This document shows, piece by piece, positions 6,724 to 15,041 of a stretch of 26,670 nucleotides of DNA. The DNA comes from BM714 sp964644525. Its GTDB lineage: Bacteria; Bacillota; Clostridia; Peptostreptococcales; BM714. The stretch lies in NCBI GenBank assembly GCA_964644525.1, contig CAZXWC010000019.1:1-26670 (forward strand), given 5' to 3'. The notes under the pieces were generated by a model, which ran no database searches, was not told the DNA's origin, and saw only the letters and a program-made list of their open reading frames with translations. Position numbers and translations under genes: made by a program. Numbering within the stretch: position 1 is the first letter of the stretch; every line of letters starts with the position of its first letter.

Positions 6724-6764
6724 ATTGTTCCAGTGCGAAACTGGATTCACCCACCTTTCGTATC

Positions 6765-6776
6765 GAACATCTGTTC
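6765..6776 (-). promoter_or_regulatory. LexA (SOS) operator of recA
   Basis: On the minus strand GAACAGATGTTC is a GAAC-N4-GTTC palindrome. Its four central bases fit the RNRY part of the Bacillus LexA/DinR consensus (CGAACRNRYGTTYC); only the outermost C on each side differs. It starts 9 bases after the -10 box, covering roughly +3 to +14, where a bound repressor would block transcription. Confidence 0.85.
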
Positions 6777-6785
6777 TTTTAATTG

Positions 6786-6814
6786 ATTATATCCCACAAT
6801 TTACTATTAATCAA
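6786..6814 (-). promoter_or_regulatory. Sigma-A-type promoter of recA
   Basis: On the minus strand a -35 TTGATT (6809-6814) and a perfect -10 TATAAT (6786-6791) are 17 bases apart. The -35 box overlaps the cinA stop codon (6807-6809). This gives recA a start independent of the cinA transcript. Confidence 0.8.
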
Positions 6815-8060
6815 CCTTTTTTAAAATTTGATATAATTTTTTCATTATATTCCTTACTGTATATTCTCTTATCCTCTGTCTGTCTCCCCGAACATGATAA
6901 GTCTCAATTTCAATTTTTCCATCAATCAAAACAGCAGAATATACAAGTCCAACCGGTTTTTCTTCTGTTCCGCCATCTGGTCCGGCTATGCCGGTGACCG
7001 ATACGCAAACATCGCTGCCTGTCTCTTGTCTGAGTCCCAAGGCCATGGCTTCAGCCGTTTGCATACTGACAGCACCATACTTTTTCAAAATTTCAACATC
7101 GACATTAGTCCTTTTTTCTTTAGCTTTATTGCTGTAAGTTATAAAACCTTCCTCAAAAACATCCGACGCCCCAGGCACATCTATAAAATTCGATGCCAGC
7201 AAACCACCCGTGCAAGACTCAACTGTAGATACTTTCCATTTTTTATCCCTCAGCAAATCTACGACCATTTCATTAAGTTCTCTTTCATCCTCCGAATAAA
7301 CATATCCGCCCAAACGATTTTTTATTTCGTTTAAAGTTGGTTTCAATGCAATTTCCGCCGATTCTTTATTTTTTTGCTTTGTCGCCACCCTTATAGCCAC
7401 TTCTCCAGGTTTAGCATAGGTCGCAATCGTCGGGTCATTCTGGTTTTCAATCAAATCCATCAATTCGGTTTCAACCGCAGATTCCCCGATTCCTGAAAGC
7501 CTCAATACTTTGGAATGAATGCAAACTTCTGTACTCTCGGAAAAATAATCATTTAGGTGAGAAATAAACATAGCTTTCATTTCATGGGGAGGACCTGGAA
7601 GACATATCACGACCTTCTTTCCCTCATCCATTTCCAAAATAAATCCCGGGGCCGAACCCATATCATTTTTGAGTATTCTACTTCCCTCCGGGAAAAAAGT
7701 CTGCCTGTAGTTGTTTTCCGTTATTTCCTTTTCGGACCTGCTATATCTTTTCATGATTCTTTCCATCTGATTTACAGCTTCATTATTTTGTTTCAACTTC
7801 TTTCCAAATACTGACGCAACCGCTTCTTTTGTCATATCATCCTTTGTCGGCCCAAGTCCCCCGGTCAAAATAATTACATCCACATTCTTTTCCAAGATGC
7901 CCAATACATTTTTCAAACGGGAATGATTGTCTCCAACAACAATTTGATAGTATACGTTTATTCCAAACTTCTTCATTTGCCATGACAGGTATGCCGCATT
8001 TGTGTTAACAATTTCTCCCATCAACAGCTCCGTCCCTACATTTACAATTGCCGCATCCAT
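6807..8060 (-). CDS. cinA: CinA-family protein (nicotinamide-nucleotide amidase type)
   Basis: Two-domain CinA protein, 417 residues. Residues 1-170 form a molybdopterin-binding-like (MoCF) domain with TGGLGPTKDDMT at 66-77 and CLPGPPHEM at 153-161. Residues about 255-415 form the CinA C-terminal amidase domain with the ESCTGG motif at 281-286 and GIAGPDGG at 357-364. In other bacteria the C-terminal domain deamidates nicotinamide mononucleotide in NAD salvage, and the N-terminal domain has ADP-ribose pyrophosphatase activity in some members. A cinA-recA pair is common in Firmicutes and is competence-induced in streptococci. The start has AAAAAGGAGA seven bases upstream, and it follows pgsA by 12 bases, so it is probably in the ftsK-rimO-pgsA-cinA operon. 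Confidence 0.94.
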   Translation of the reverse strand: MDAAIVNVGTELLMGEIVNTNAAYLSWQMKKFGINVYYQIVVGDNHSRLKNVLGILEKNVDVIILTGGLGPTKDDMTKEAVASVFGKKLKQNNEAVNQMERIMKRYSRSEKEITENNYRQTFFPEGSRILKNDMGSAPGFILEMDEGKKVVICLPGPPHEMKAMFISHLNDYFSESTEVCIHSKVLRLSGIGESAVETELMDLIENQNDPTIATYAKPGEVAIRVATKQKNKESAEIALKPTLNEIKNRLGGYVYSEDERELNEMVVDLLRDKKWKVSTVESCTGGLLASNFIDVPGASDVFEEGFITYSNKAKEKRTNVDVEILKKYGAVSMQTAEAMALGLRQETGSDVCVSVTGIAGPDGGTEEKPVGLVYSAVLIDGKIEIETYHVRGDRQRIREYTVRNIMKKLYQILKKVD

Positions 8061-8072
8061 AATATCTCCTTT

Positions 8073-8585
8073 TTACGCTATGACTTTTTTATTTTTTCCA
8101 ATATAATCAACTGCAGATAAAATTGTCGATGCCACCGAAACCCAAAGCACAGCATCAGCATACCGGCTACTGGTTAACAGTAATAATATTATCGCAAATA
8201 TTTGTGTGTTCGTCTTTATTTTACCCCAAATGCTAGCCGCTATTACCAATCCTTTAGATGCCGCTAAAGATCTAAAGGATGTTATCAAAAATTCCCTCGC
8301 AAGTATAATCACAACAGGCCAAACTGATATCCGCCCAACTTGAACCAATGCGATCAACGCAGATGCAACCAATATTTTATCCGCCATTGGATCCATCAAC
8401 TTTCCAAAGTCTGTAATCAATCCATATTTTCTAGCCAGGTAACCATCGACAAAATCTGTAATTGAAGCAATTATGAAAATCCCAGCTGCTATTAGTCGTG
8501 AATTCTCTATTCCAGACAATAGAACCCAAATAAATACAGGTACCATTATTATCCTTGCAACTGTTATTTTATTCGGTAAATTCAT
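8073..8585 (-). CDS. pgsA: CDP-diacylglycerol-glycerol-3-phosphate 3-phosphatidyltransferase
   Basis: Integral membrane enzyme that makes phosphatidylglycerol phosphate from CDP-diacylglycerol and glycerol 3-phosphate, the committed step to phosphatidylglycerol. The 170 residues carry the full CDP-alcohol phosphotransferase motif DG-x2-AR-x8-G-x3-D-x3-D (D47, G48, A51, R52, G61, D65, D69) and several hydrophobic helices at about 8-25, 30-45, 72-95 and 120-160. I placed the start at 8585 because GGAGTGG lies upstream at a good distance; the longer frame begins with a TTG inside that site. The start lies 17 bases inside the end of rimO, so translation is probably coupled. Confidence 0.94.
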   Translation of the reverse strand: MNLPNKITVARIIMVPVFIWVLLSGIENSRLIAAGIFIIASITDFVDGYLARKYGLITDFGKLMDPMADKILVASALIALVQVGRISVWPVVIILAREFLITSFRSLAASKGLVIAASIWGKIKTNTQIFAIILLLLTSSRYADAVLWVSVASTILSAVDYIGKNKKVIA

Positions 8586-9945
8586 TTTCAACCACTCCAA
8601 TCAAGTCGTATTCAAGCGCATCTGTAATTTTAACATTCACAAAGTCACCAGGAACAAGCTTGCTTTTCGTATTGATATATACAACCCCATCTACTTCAGG
8701 AGCATCATACTGTGTTCTACCCATGTAAACATCTTCGTTTTCAATCTTTTCATCTATTATCGCTTTCATGGTCTTTCCGATTTTACTGTTGTTTTTATTT
8801 TGCGAAATTTTCTTTTGTTGAATCATTATCTTTTCTTTTCTGTCCGCCTTTGTAATTGAATCAATTTGGCAATCAAATTTTGCTGCAGGCGTTCCTTCCT
8901 CTGGTGAATATTCAAATACTCCAAGCTTGTCAAACTCTTGTTTTTCAACAAAAGCAATCAGATTTTCAAAAGCCTCCCTACTCTCTCCCGGAAAACCAAC
9001 CATCAGAGTTGTCCTTATGGACATGTCCGGAATCAATCTTCGAATCATACCCAAAACATTTTGTAAATCTTTTTCATTTGTATGGCGATTCATTTTTTTT
9101 AAGATATCGTCATGGCAATGCTGAATAGGCATATCGAGATAATTGCATATTTTTTCATGCTTCCTTATTGTATTAATCAACGACTCGTCCAGAACATCCG
9201 GATATGCATACAATATCCTTATCCATTCGATGCCTTCTACAAGCACAAGTTCTTCGAGAAGGCCAACTAACTTGATTTCACCATATATGTCTATTCCGTA
9301 TTTAGTAGTGTCCTGTGCTATTAGAACTATTTCTTTTACTCCCCTGCTTGCCAATTCATTTGCTTCTGAAACAAGATCTTCTATTCTTCTGCTCTTGTAT
9401 CTTCCCTTGAATCCGGGGATGGTGCAGTATGTGCATCTATTGTCGCACCCCTCGGATATTTTCACATAGGCATAATGTTCTTGCTCGAGAAGAACTCTTT
9501 CCTCTTCTTGATAATCCACATATCGGTCTATATCGCCAATGTTTGAAATTCTATTGTCTTCACTGCTGAATTTCTCTAACATTTCAGGCAATTCCAAGAA
9601 TTTGGCAACCCCTATGATTATGTCCACTTCAGGCATCTCTCTCCGTATTTCATCAGCAAATCTTTCAGAAAGGCATCCTGCCGCTACAATAACCTGATTA
9701 CCGCTTTTTAGTCGTCCGAATTCCAATATGGTATTAACTGACTCTTCCATTGCGTCTGCTATGAAACCACATGTGTTGACAATTATATAATCCGCCTCTT
9801 TGTAATCATAAGTCAAATCCAAGCCCGCCGTTATCAATCTGCCTGCGAGAAACTCAGAATCAACCTGGTTCTTTGAACATCCCAAAGTTTCAATGTAGAA
9901 CTTTTTGTTTTTAGTTTCAACTTCATTTTTAATATCTCTATTCAT
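8569..9945 (-). CDS. rimO: Ribosomal protein uS12 methylthiotransferase
   Basis: Radical SAM enzyme that adds a methylthio group to a conserved aspartate of ribosomal protein uS12. The 458 residues show the N-terminal methylthiotransferase domain with auxiliary-cluster cysteines C23 (LGCSKNQVDSE), C59 (NTCGF) and C91 (AAGCLSER), the radical SAM cluster C167-C171-C174 (CDNRCTYC), and a C-terminal TRAM domain (about 390-455). The CSKNQVDSE motif and the GFKGRYKSR stretch fit RimO better than the tRNA enzyme MiaB. The start has GGAGA eight bases upstream and overlaps the ftsK stop by 8 bases. Confidence 0.95.
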   Translation of the reverse strand: MNRDIKNEVETKNKKFYIETLGCSKNQVDSEFLAGRLITAGLDLTYDYKEADYIIVNTCGFIADAMEESVNTILEFGRLKSGNQVIVAAGCLSERFADEIRREMPEVDIIIGVAKFLELPEMLEKFSSEDNRISNIGDIDRYVDYQEEERVLLEQEHYAYVKISEGCDNRCTYCTIPGFKGRYKSRRIEDLVSEANELASRGVKEIVLIAQDTTKYGIDIYGEIKLVGLLEELVLVEGIEWIRILYAYPDVLDESLINTIRKHEKICNYLDMPIQHCHDDILKKMNRHTNEKDLQNVLGMIRRLIPDMSIRTTLMVGFPGESREAFENLIAFVEKQEFDKLGVFEYSPEEGTPAAKFDCQIDSITKADRKEKIMIQQKKISQNKNNSKIGKTMKAIIDEKIENEDVYMGRTQYDAPEVDGVVYINTKSKLVPGDFVNVKITDALEYDLIGVVENEFTE

Positions 9946-12214
9946 AGTCCGTCTCCAAATCTTCCTTATTTATTAAAACATTCCTTGCTTTCTTGCCGTC
10001 GCTTTTGCTTACTATGCCTCTTTTCTCCAACTCGTCAATTATTCTAGCGGCACGATTATAACCTATCCTGTATCTTCTTTGCAGCATCGATATCGATATT
10101 TGTTCCATTTCCACCACTGTTTCGACAATTTCAGGTAAAAGCTCATCGGTTTCATCAACACTGTCTTTTATGAAATTTTCTGCGGGTATTTCTTCATATT
10201 CCACTTGGTCAACCTGTGATTTAATATGATCCAAAACCTTGTTGGTCTCGCTATCAGATACAAAAACCCCTTGAATTCTTCTAGGTTTGGTCTGTCCCAC
10301 CGGGTAATGAAGCATATCACCTTTACCCAAGAGCTTTTCAGCTCCACCCATGTCCAATATAGTTCTGGAATCGGCTTGAGACGAAACCGAAAAAGCTATT
10401 CTTGACGGTATATTCGCTTTTATTATCCCCGTTATTACATCAACAGAAGGTCTTTGCGTTGCAACAATAAGATGTATTCCTGCAGCTCTTGCCATTTGGG
10501 CTATTCTGCATATTGCATCCTCCACTTGACTCGGAGCCACCATCATCAGATCCGAAAGCTCGTCAATTATAACAACAATTTGATACATGCTTTCATGATC
10601 TCGTTTTTTATTATAGCTTTTAATATCCCTGACATTGCTCTCTGCAAATATCTTATATCTTTCATTCATCTCATTTACAACCCAATTTAAAGCCGCTGCA
10701 GATTTTTGTGGATCAGTAACAACAGGCATTATCAGATGGGGAATTCCGTTATATTGATTCAGTTCAACAACTTTAGGATCGATCATTAAAAATTTTACCT
10801 GGTCCGGTCTTTTTGAAAACAACAAACTGGTAATGAATGCATTGACGCATACGCTTTTCCCCGATCCCGTTGCGCCTGCAATCAGCAAATGCGGCATTTC
10901 GGCAAGATCCGATACAATTGGATTTCCGGAAATATCTTTCCCAAGTGCAAAATTCAATCCTTCTTTTTTTTCTTTGAAACTATTGCTGTTTATTATTTCT
11001 CGCAAGCTGACAAGTGAATTTCCATCATTTGGCACCTCTATTCCGACTGCCGCCTTGCCTGGAATCGGTGCTTCTATCCTTATATTTCTCGCTGCAAGAT
11101 TCAACGCAATATCGTCCGAGAGCGAAACGATTCTACTTACTTTAACCCCAGGCTTAGGTTGTATTTCATACCTGGTAATTGTAGGCCCCCTGCTTACTTG
11201 AACCACCTTTGCATCTACTCCAAAATCATCCAGTATCCGCTCAAGGTTTTTCGCTTTCTTCAATACGGATTTTTTATCCATTTCTTTGCCGCTTTCAGGG
11301 GTTTTATCCAAAAGTTTAATTGCCGGCAATCTGTATTGCAGATAGCTTTCACTGTCTCCCTTGTTCACTATTTCTTTATTTATTTTTATAGGTCCCTGGT
11401 TTGAATCTCCTTGACTCTTTTCGAGATTTTCATCCCGCTTGCCTATGTTTTCTTCAGTTTTTCCGTTCTCAACATTGTCTTTGCCTTCATCATACTCTTT
11501 AGCATAATCAATCACCTTTATCGGCGACTGCATTTTAATTGCTTCAGGTTTTTTCTTAGGAGCTTCCTTTTCGTATTTTTCTTTTTTCTTTTTTCCTTCC
11601 CTGTATTCTTTTTCATCTTTTGTAAATATTTTTATTGCTGATTTCTTAAGGATTCTTAAAAACAACCGAAATCCACCAAAAATCGATTTAACTATTTCCG
11701 CTATGGATTTGTCCAAAACCATAGCCGTTCCAATCAATAAAAGTACTGCAGAAAGAAGTATGCTTCCATAGGTTCCAAGCATTTTAACCGTTGTGGAATA
11801 CACTATTCTATTCACCAGGCCTGGAGCTTCCCCTGAAACACCACTTGCGAAATAGAAAGCTGTTTCTTTCACATCAAATGTCTTGGAAATGTCGTTTGTG
11901 ATTCCGTATAAAATTGATCCTGAAACCATAAAATCCATAAATACTATAATGCCTCGAAAAGAACCAGCTTTTTCAATCACTTGCAACACACCAGACAAAA
12001 TCAAAATAAAAGCCAGGTATACTGCATTTCCATTGAACAAGCCTTTGAAAACATCATTCATCCATTCTCCAAGTATTCCAGCAGACTCAGTGTAAATGCT
12101 AAGTAAAAGCATTATACCTGCAGCAATCATTATAAATGGCAAAATCAAATGTCTCTTTTCACCTTTCACTTTCAAATTTGCTTTTGGTTTTTTTCTGTTT
12201 TTTGTTTTAGCCAT
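9938..12214 (-). CDS. ftsK: DNA translocase FtsK/SpoIIIE
   Basis: Membrane-anchored hexameric DNA pump that clears chromosomal DNA from the closing septum. The 758 residues show four hydrophobic helices (about 23-41, 64-80, 87-104, 148-167), a charged low-complexity linker (about 200-290) rich in K and E, the alpha/beta motor domain with Walker A GATGSGKS at 447-454 and Walker B IVVIIDELSDLMM, and a C-terminal winged-helix gamma domain (ISMLQRRYRIGYNRAARIIDEL) that reads KOPS/SRS-type DNA. The start at 12214 is chosen for AAAAAGGTGA just upstream; a longer frame opening at 12262 begins within the promoter region. It overlaps rimO and follows dapF by 66 bases, where an extended -10 promoter lies. 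Confidence 0.96.
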   Translation of the reverse strand: MAKTKNRKKPKANLKVKGEKRHLILPFIMIAAGIMLLLSIYTESAGILGEWMNDVFKGLFNGNAVYLAFILILSGVLQVIEKAGSFRGIIVFMDFMVSGSILYGITNDISKTFDVKETAFYFASGVSGEAPGLVNRIVYSTTVKMLGTYGSILLSAVLLLIGTAMVLDKSIAEIVKSIFGGFRLFLRILKKSAIKIFTKDEKEYREGKKKKEKYEKEAPKKKPEAIKMQSPIKVIDYAKEYDEGKDNVENGKTEENIGKRDENLEKSQGDSNQGPIKINKEIVNKGDSESYLQYRLPAIKLLDKTPESGKEMDKKSVLKKAKNLERILDDFGVDAKVVQVSRGPTITRYEIQPKPGVKVSRIVSLSDDIALNLAARNIRIEAPIPGKAAVGIEVPNDGNSLVSLREIINSNSFKEKKEGLNFALGKDISGNPIVSDLAEMPHLLIAGATGSGKSVCVNAFITSLLFSKRPDQVKFLMIDPKVVELNQYNGIPHLIMPVVTDPQKSAAALNWVVNEMNERYKIFAESNVRDIKSYNKKRDHESMYQIVVIIDELSDLMMVAPSQVEDAICRIAQMARAAGIHLIVATQRPSVDVITGIIKANIPSRIAFSVSSQADSRTILDMGGAEKLLGKGDMLHYPVGQTKPRRIQGVFVSDSETNKVLDHIKSQVDQVEYEEIPAENFIKDSVDETDELLPEIVETVVEMEQISISMLQRRYRIGYNRAARIIDELEKRGIVSKSDGKKARNVLINKEDLETDYE

Positions 12215-12267
12215 ATAAATCACCTTTTTCAATAAATTGATTAGTCTCGATACATGCGCCATTTTTT

Positions 12268-12276
12268 ATTATATCA
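12268..12276 (-). promoter_or_regulatory. Extended -10 promoter candidate for ftsK
   Basis: On the minus strand TGATATAAT is a perfect extended -10 element, placed just after the dapF stop codon and about 53 bases before the ftsK start. No good -35 hexamer is visible 16-18 bases upstream. Confidence 0.5.
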
Positions 12277-12280
12277 TAAA

Positions 12281-13123
12281 CTATAAATTGCATTTCTCCA
12301 TACTAAAAACACCTCGGCATATTAAAACCGCTTCCCCTTTCATATACAGAGAATCGCCTTTCATTCTAATGGACAAACGGCCCCCCGGTACCTTTACGTC
12401 AATGTTTTCATCAACAACACCAAAAAAACGAGCCAAATAAGCTGATGCGCATACGCCCGTTCCACATGATAAAGTCTTTCCTGCTCCTCGTTCCCAAGTT
12501 TCAACAGAAATATCCTTGGGTGAAATGACTTTTACAAAATTAACGTTTGTCCCTTCGGGAAATACTCCTTTCATTTTTTCAATCTCATATCCCCATTTTT
12601 TAACATCAAACAATTTGTCTCCCTTTTCGAATACTATAGTGTGGGGGACTCCCATCCTGACCGAGCTTACTTCTATTTTTCCAAATCTCGTTTCAATTTC
12701 TTCTTTTAAAAACTTGCCTTCTCTGCCCCCTAAAGCAGGCACGCTTGCCGCATCAATCAAAGCTTCCCCCATTTTAACTTCAACCATGCATTTGTTAATT
12801 AATTCAACACTATAGATTCCGGCATCCGTTTCTATGGTAAATTTTCTGTTTGCAACCTTGCCGCCTTCATATACATATCTGGCAAAACATCTTATTCCAT
12901 TTCCGCACATTTCCGCTTTTGTTCCATCAGAATTATAATATTTCATTTTTATGTCGGCTATACGGGATTCCATGGGAAACATAAATCCATCAGCCCCAAC
13001 TCCTACACGCCTATTGCAAATGCCTTTTGCAATATCCGAAACACTCAAACTCCCGCTTTTTATTTCTTCATATTCAGTTAAAATAAAATCATTCCCGGTT
13101 CCATGCATTTTTGTAAATCTCAC
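12281..13123 (-). CDS. dapF: Diaminopimelate epimerase
   Basis: Cofactor-independent epimerase converting LL- to meso-diaminopimelate, for lysine and peptidoglycan. The 280 residues show the opening FTKMHGTGNDF, the first active-site cysteine C73 in MCGNGIRC and the second, C220, in GAGKTLSCGTGVC; these act as the acid/base pair. Length is normal for the family. It starts with GTG, supported by AAGGAGAG seven bases upstream. It diverges from rqcH with 119 bases between the start codons and has its own extended -10 promoter. It leads the dapF-ftsK-rimO-pgsA-cinA run. Confidence 0.96.
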   Translation of the reverse strand: MRFTKMHGTGNDFILTEYEEIKSGSLSVSDIAKGICNRRVGVGADGFMFPMESRIADIKMKYYNSDGTKAEMCGNGIRCFARYVYEGGKVANRKFTIETDAGIYSVELINKCMVEVKMGEALIDAASVPALGGREGKFLKEEIETRFGKIEVSSVRMGVPHTIVFEKGDKLFDVKKWGYEIEKMKGVFPEGTNVNFVKVISPKDISVETWERGAGKTLSCGTGVCASAYLARFFGVVDENIDVKVPGGRLSIRMKGDSLYMKGEAVLICRGVFSMEKCNL

Positions 13124-13151
13124 TTTGCACTCTCCTTATCTTGTTTTCTTT

Positions 13152-13160
13152 ATTATACCA
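13152..13160 (-). promoter_or_regulatory. Extended -10 promoter of dapF
   Basis: On the minus strand TGGTATAAT is a perfect extended -10 element about 28 bases before the dapF GTG start. No strong -35 is seen at the right distance. Confidence 0.6.
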
Positions 13161-13185
13161 AAGTTTACAGCTGCAATCGTCATAT

Positions 13186-13213
13186 TTGTTTTGCCAGATA
13201 AAAATGATATACT
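13186..13213 (+). promoter_or_regulatory. Promoter of rqcH
   Basis: A -35-like TTGTTT (13186-13191) and -10 TATACT (13208-13213) are 16 bases apart, and TGA precedes the -10, making it an extended -10. The start codon is about 30 bases downstream. Its -35 is about 26 bases from the divergent dapF -10 element, so the two promoters lie back to back. Confidence 0.6.
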
Positions 13214-13242
13214 TGAGCATATCAAAAAGAAAGGGTGATATT

Positions 13243-15018
13243 ATGCCGTTTGACGGATATGTTGCGCGCTCACTCAAGCGCGAGTTGAATACGGTTTTAA
13301 AAGATTCAAGGATAGATAAGATATACCAGCCAGACAAATTCCAGCTGACTCTTCGTTTCAAAAAGGGGCGGGAAAGCCATAAGTTATTGATTTCTGCAAA
13401 TTCCAGTCTTCCATATATTGCAATGACAGAAATGGACAAAACAAATCCGAGCGTACCCCCACTCTTCTGCATGGTTTTAAGAAAACACTTGCAAGGCGGG
13501 TTCTTAAGTGAAATTTTGCAATATGACAACGACAGAATAATTTTTTTCGATTTCCATACACATGACGAGATGAAATTTTCGAAAAAAAAACGGCTTGTTG
13601 TTGAATTAATGGGAAAACACAGCAATATAATTCTCTTGGATGCTCAAGGAGTAATAATAGACAGCATAAGAAGAATTCCTTCAACCATAAGCAGACAGCG
13701 CCAAGTCCTTCCAGGCCTCTCATATTCTTTTCCACCCGATCAGGGCAAACTCAATATTGAAGAATGCCTTTTTAGCGATTTTTATGGAAAAATGCAATTT
13801 AAAGATACAGAAGTTTATAAAATGATTTATTGCAACTACAAGGGAATAAGTCCGATATTGGCAAAAGAGTTCTGCCATCGCGCAGGAATAGAACCGCAAA
13901 CAAATACATCCGACATTGACCGCCCCTCTACCAAAAAAATTTGGAATACAATAATAGCCTTTGGAAAGTCAATAGATTCAGGAGGTGAAAAGCCTACTGT
14001 ATTTAGTAAAAAAAGTTTACCAAAAGATTTTCATGCAGCCGAATTGGAAATATACCCAAGCAAAATCTATGAACGTGAGAATTTCAATTCGATTTCCTAT
14101 GCTATAGACCGATACTATATCGACAAAAACAAGGCTGCTGATCTTGCATCCAAATCCTCAAATTTAAACAAGCTTGTTAAATCCAGGCTTTCACATTCAC
14201 GCAACAAACTGCAAAAGCTGCATGAAGAATACACTCATTCGCTTGATTATGAAAAATACAAAATATATGGAGATATACTTCTGGCAAACATCCATAAAGT
14301 AAAACACGGAATGCAGTCAATAGTTTTGGATAATTTCTATGACGAAAACAAGCCTATCAAAATACCTCTGGATAATAAAATCAGTCCATCAAAAAATGCA
14401 CAAAAATGCTTTAAAAAATACAACAAATACAAAAATGCGAAATTACACATACACAAACAAATACTTATTGCAAAAAGCGAAATTGAATATTTAAGCAATG
14501 TTCTTGTTAACCTTGAAAATTCGTATGAATTCGCAAATATAGCAGCAATAAAAGAAGAATTGAAAAAAGAAGGATATTTAGGCAAAGATTTAATACAAAA
14601 CAAAAAGCATAAGAAATCAAAAGAAATCGATAAATTCAATAAAACTCACATGACATTTTTAACAGCAAATGGAAAAAGAATAATCGCAGGCAAAAACAGC
14701 ACACAAAACGAACGTGTCACTTTTAAAAAATCCAAGTCCAAAGACATTTGGTTTCATGCAAAAGACATGCCCGGTTCACATGTTGTGCTTTTAAATGACG
14801 GCTCTTTATTGGAAAAAGATTTCTTAGACGCGGCTTCAATAGCCGCATATTACAGCAAAGGACGTCTTTCTTCAAATGTACCTGTCGATTGCACTGAAGT
14901 ACGCAATGTTTATAAAATAAAGGGGGCAGGTCCAGGACTTGTGACGTACTCTAAACAAAAAACACTTTATATAACCCCTAAAGAAAAAGAAATAGAAAAA
15001 ATGAAGGCAATGGATTAA
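13243..15018 (+). CDS. rqcH: Ribosome quality control protein RqcH (NFACT family)
   Basis: Rqc2/NEMF/FbpA family protein that binds the 50S subunit carrying a stalled nascent chain and recruits tRNA-Ala to add C-terminal alanine tails for degradation. The 591 residues show the NFACT-N domain with D97-R98 (in YDNDRIIFF), the pair needed for alanine tailing in Bacillus RqcH, then a helix-hairpin-helix region, a coiled-coil M domain (about 290-450) and an NFACT-R domain with DIWFHAKDMPGSHVVL near 505-520. Older annotations call such proteins fibronectin-binding. The start at 13243 follows AAAGGGTGAT. It is the only plus-strand gene here. Its last codons are part of a 50-bp palindrome shared with rluD. 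Confidence 0.94.
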   Translation: MPFDGYVARSLKRELNTVLKDSRIDKIYQPDKFQLTLRFKKGRESHKLLISANSSLPYIAMTEMDKTNPSVPPLFCMVLRKHLQGGFLSEILQYDNDRIIFFDFHTHDEMKFSKKKRLVVELMGKHSNIILLDAQGVIIDSIRRIPSTISRQRQVLPGLSYSFPPDQGKLNIEECLFSDFYGKMQFKDTEVYKMIYCNYKGISPILAKEFCHRAGIEPQTNTSDIDRPSTKKIWNTIIAFGKSIDSGGEKPTVFSKKSLPKDFHAAELEIYPSKIYERENFNSISYAIDRYYIDKNKAADLASKSSNLNKLVKSRLSHSRNKLQKLHEEYTHSLDYEKYKIYGDILLANIHKVKHGMQSIVLDNFYDENKPIKIPLDNKISPSKNAQKCFKKYNKYKNAKLHIHKQILIAKSEIEYLSNVLVNLENSYEFANIAAIKEELKKEGYLGKDLIQNKKHKKSKEIDKFNKTHMTFLTANGKRIIAGKNSTQNERVTFKKSKSKDIWFHAKDMPGSHVVLLNDGSLLEKDFLDAASIAAYYSKGRLSSNVPVDCTEVRNVYKIKGAGPGLVTYSKQKTLYITPKEKEIEKMKAMD

Positions 15019-15041
15019 TCCATTGCCTTCATTTTTTCTAT
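14992..15041. terminator. Bidirectional terminator: perfect 50-bp palindrome between rqcH and rluD
   Basis: Two 25-base arms (14992-15016 and 15017-15041) are exact reverse complements with no spacer. The core arms GAAGGCAATGG and CCATTGCCTTC are followed on each strand by ATTTTTTCTAT, so each strand reads as an intrinsic terminator. The stop codons of rqcH (15016-15018) and rluD (15015-15017) sit at the centre and overlap. Confidence 0.85.

Noticed and set aside
13089..13735. Open frames on the minus strand opposite the start of rqcH
   Set aside because: They lack ribosome binding sites, have no family resemblance and are shadows of the well-supported rqcH gene.
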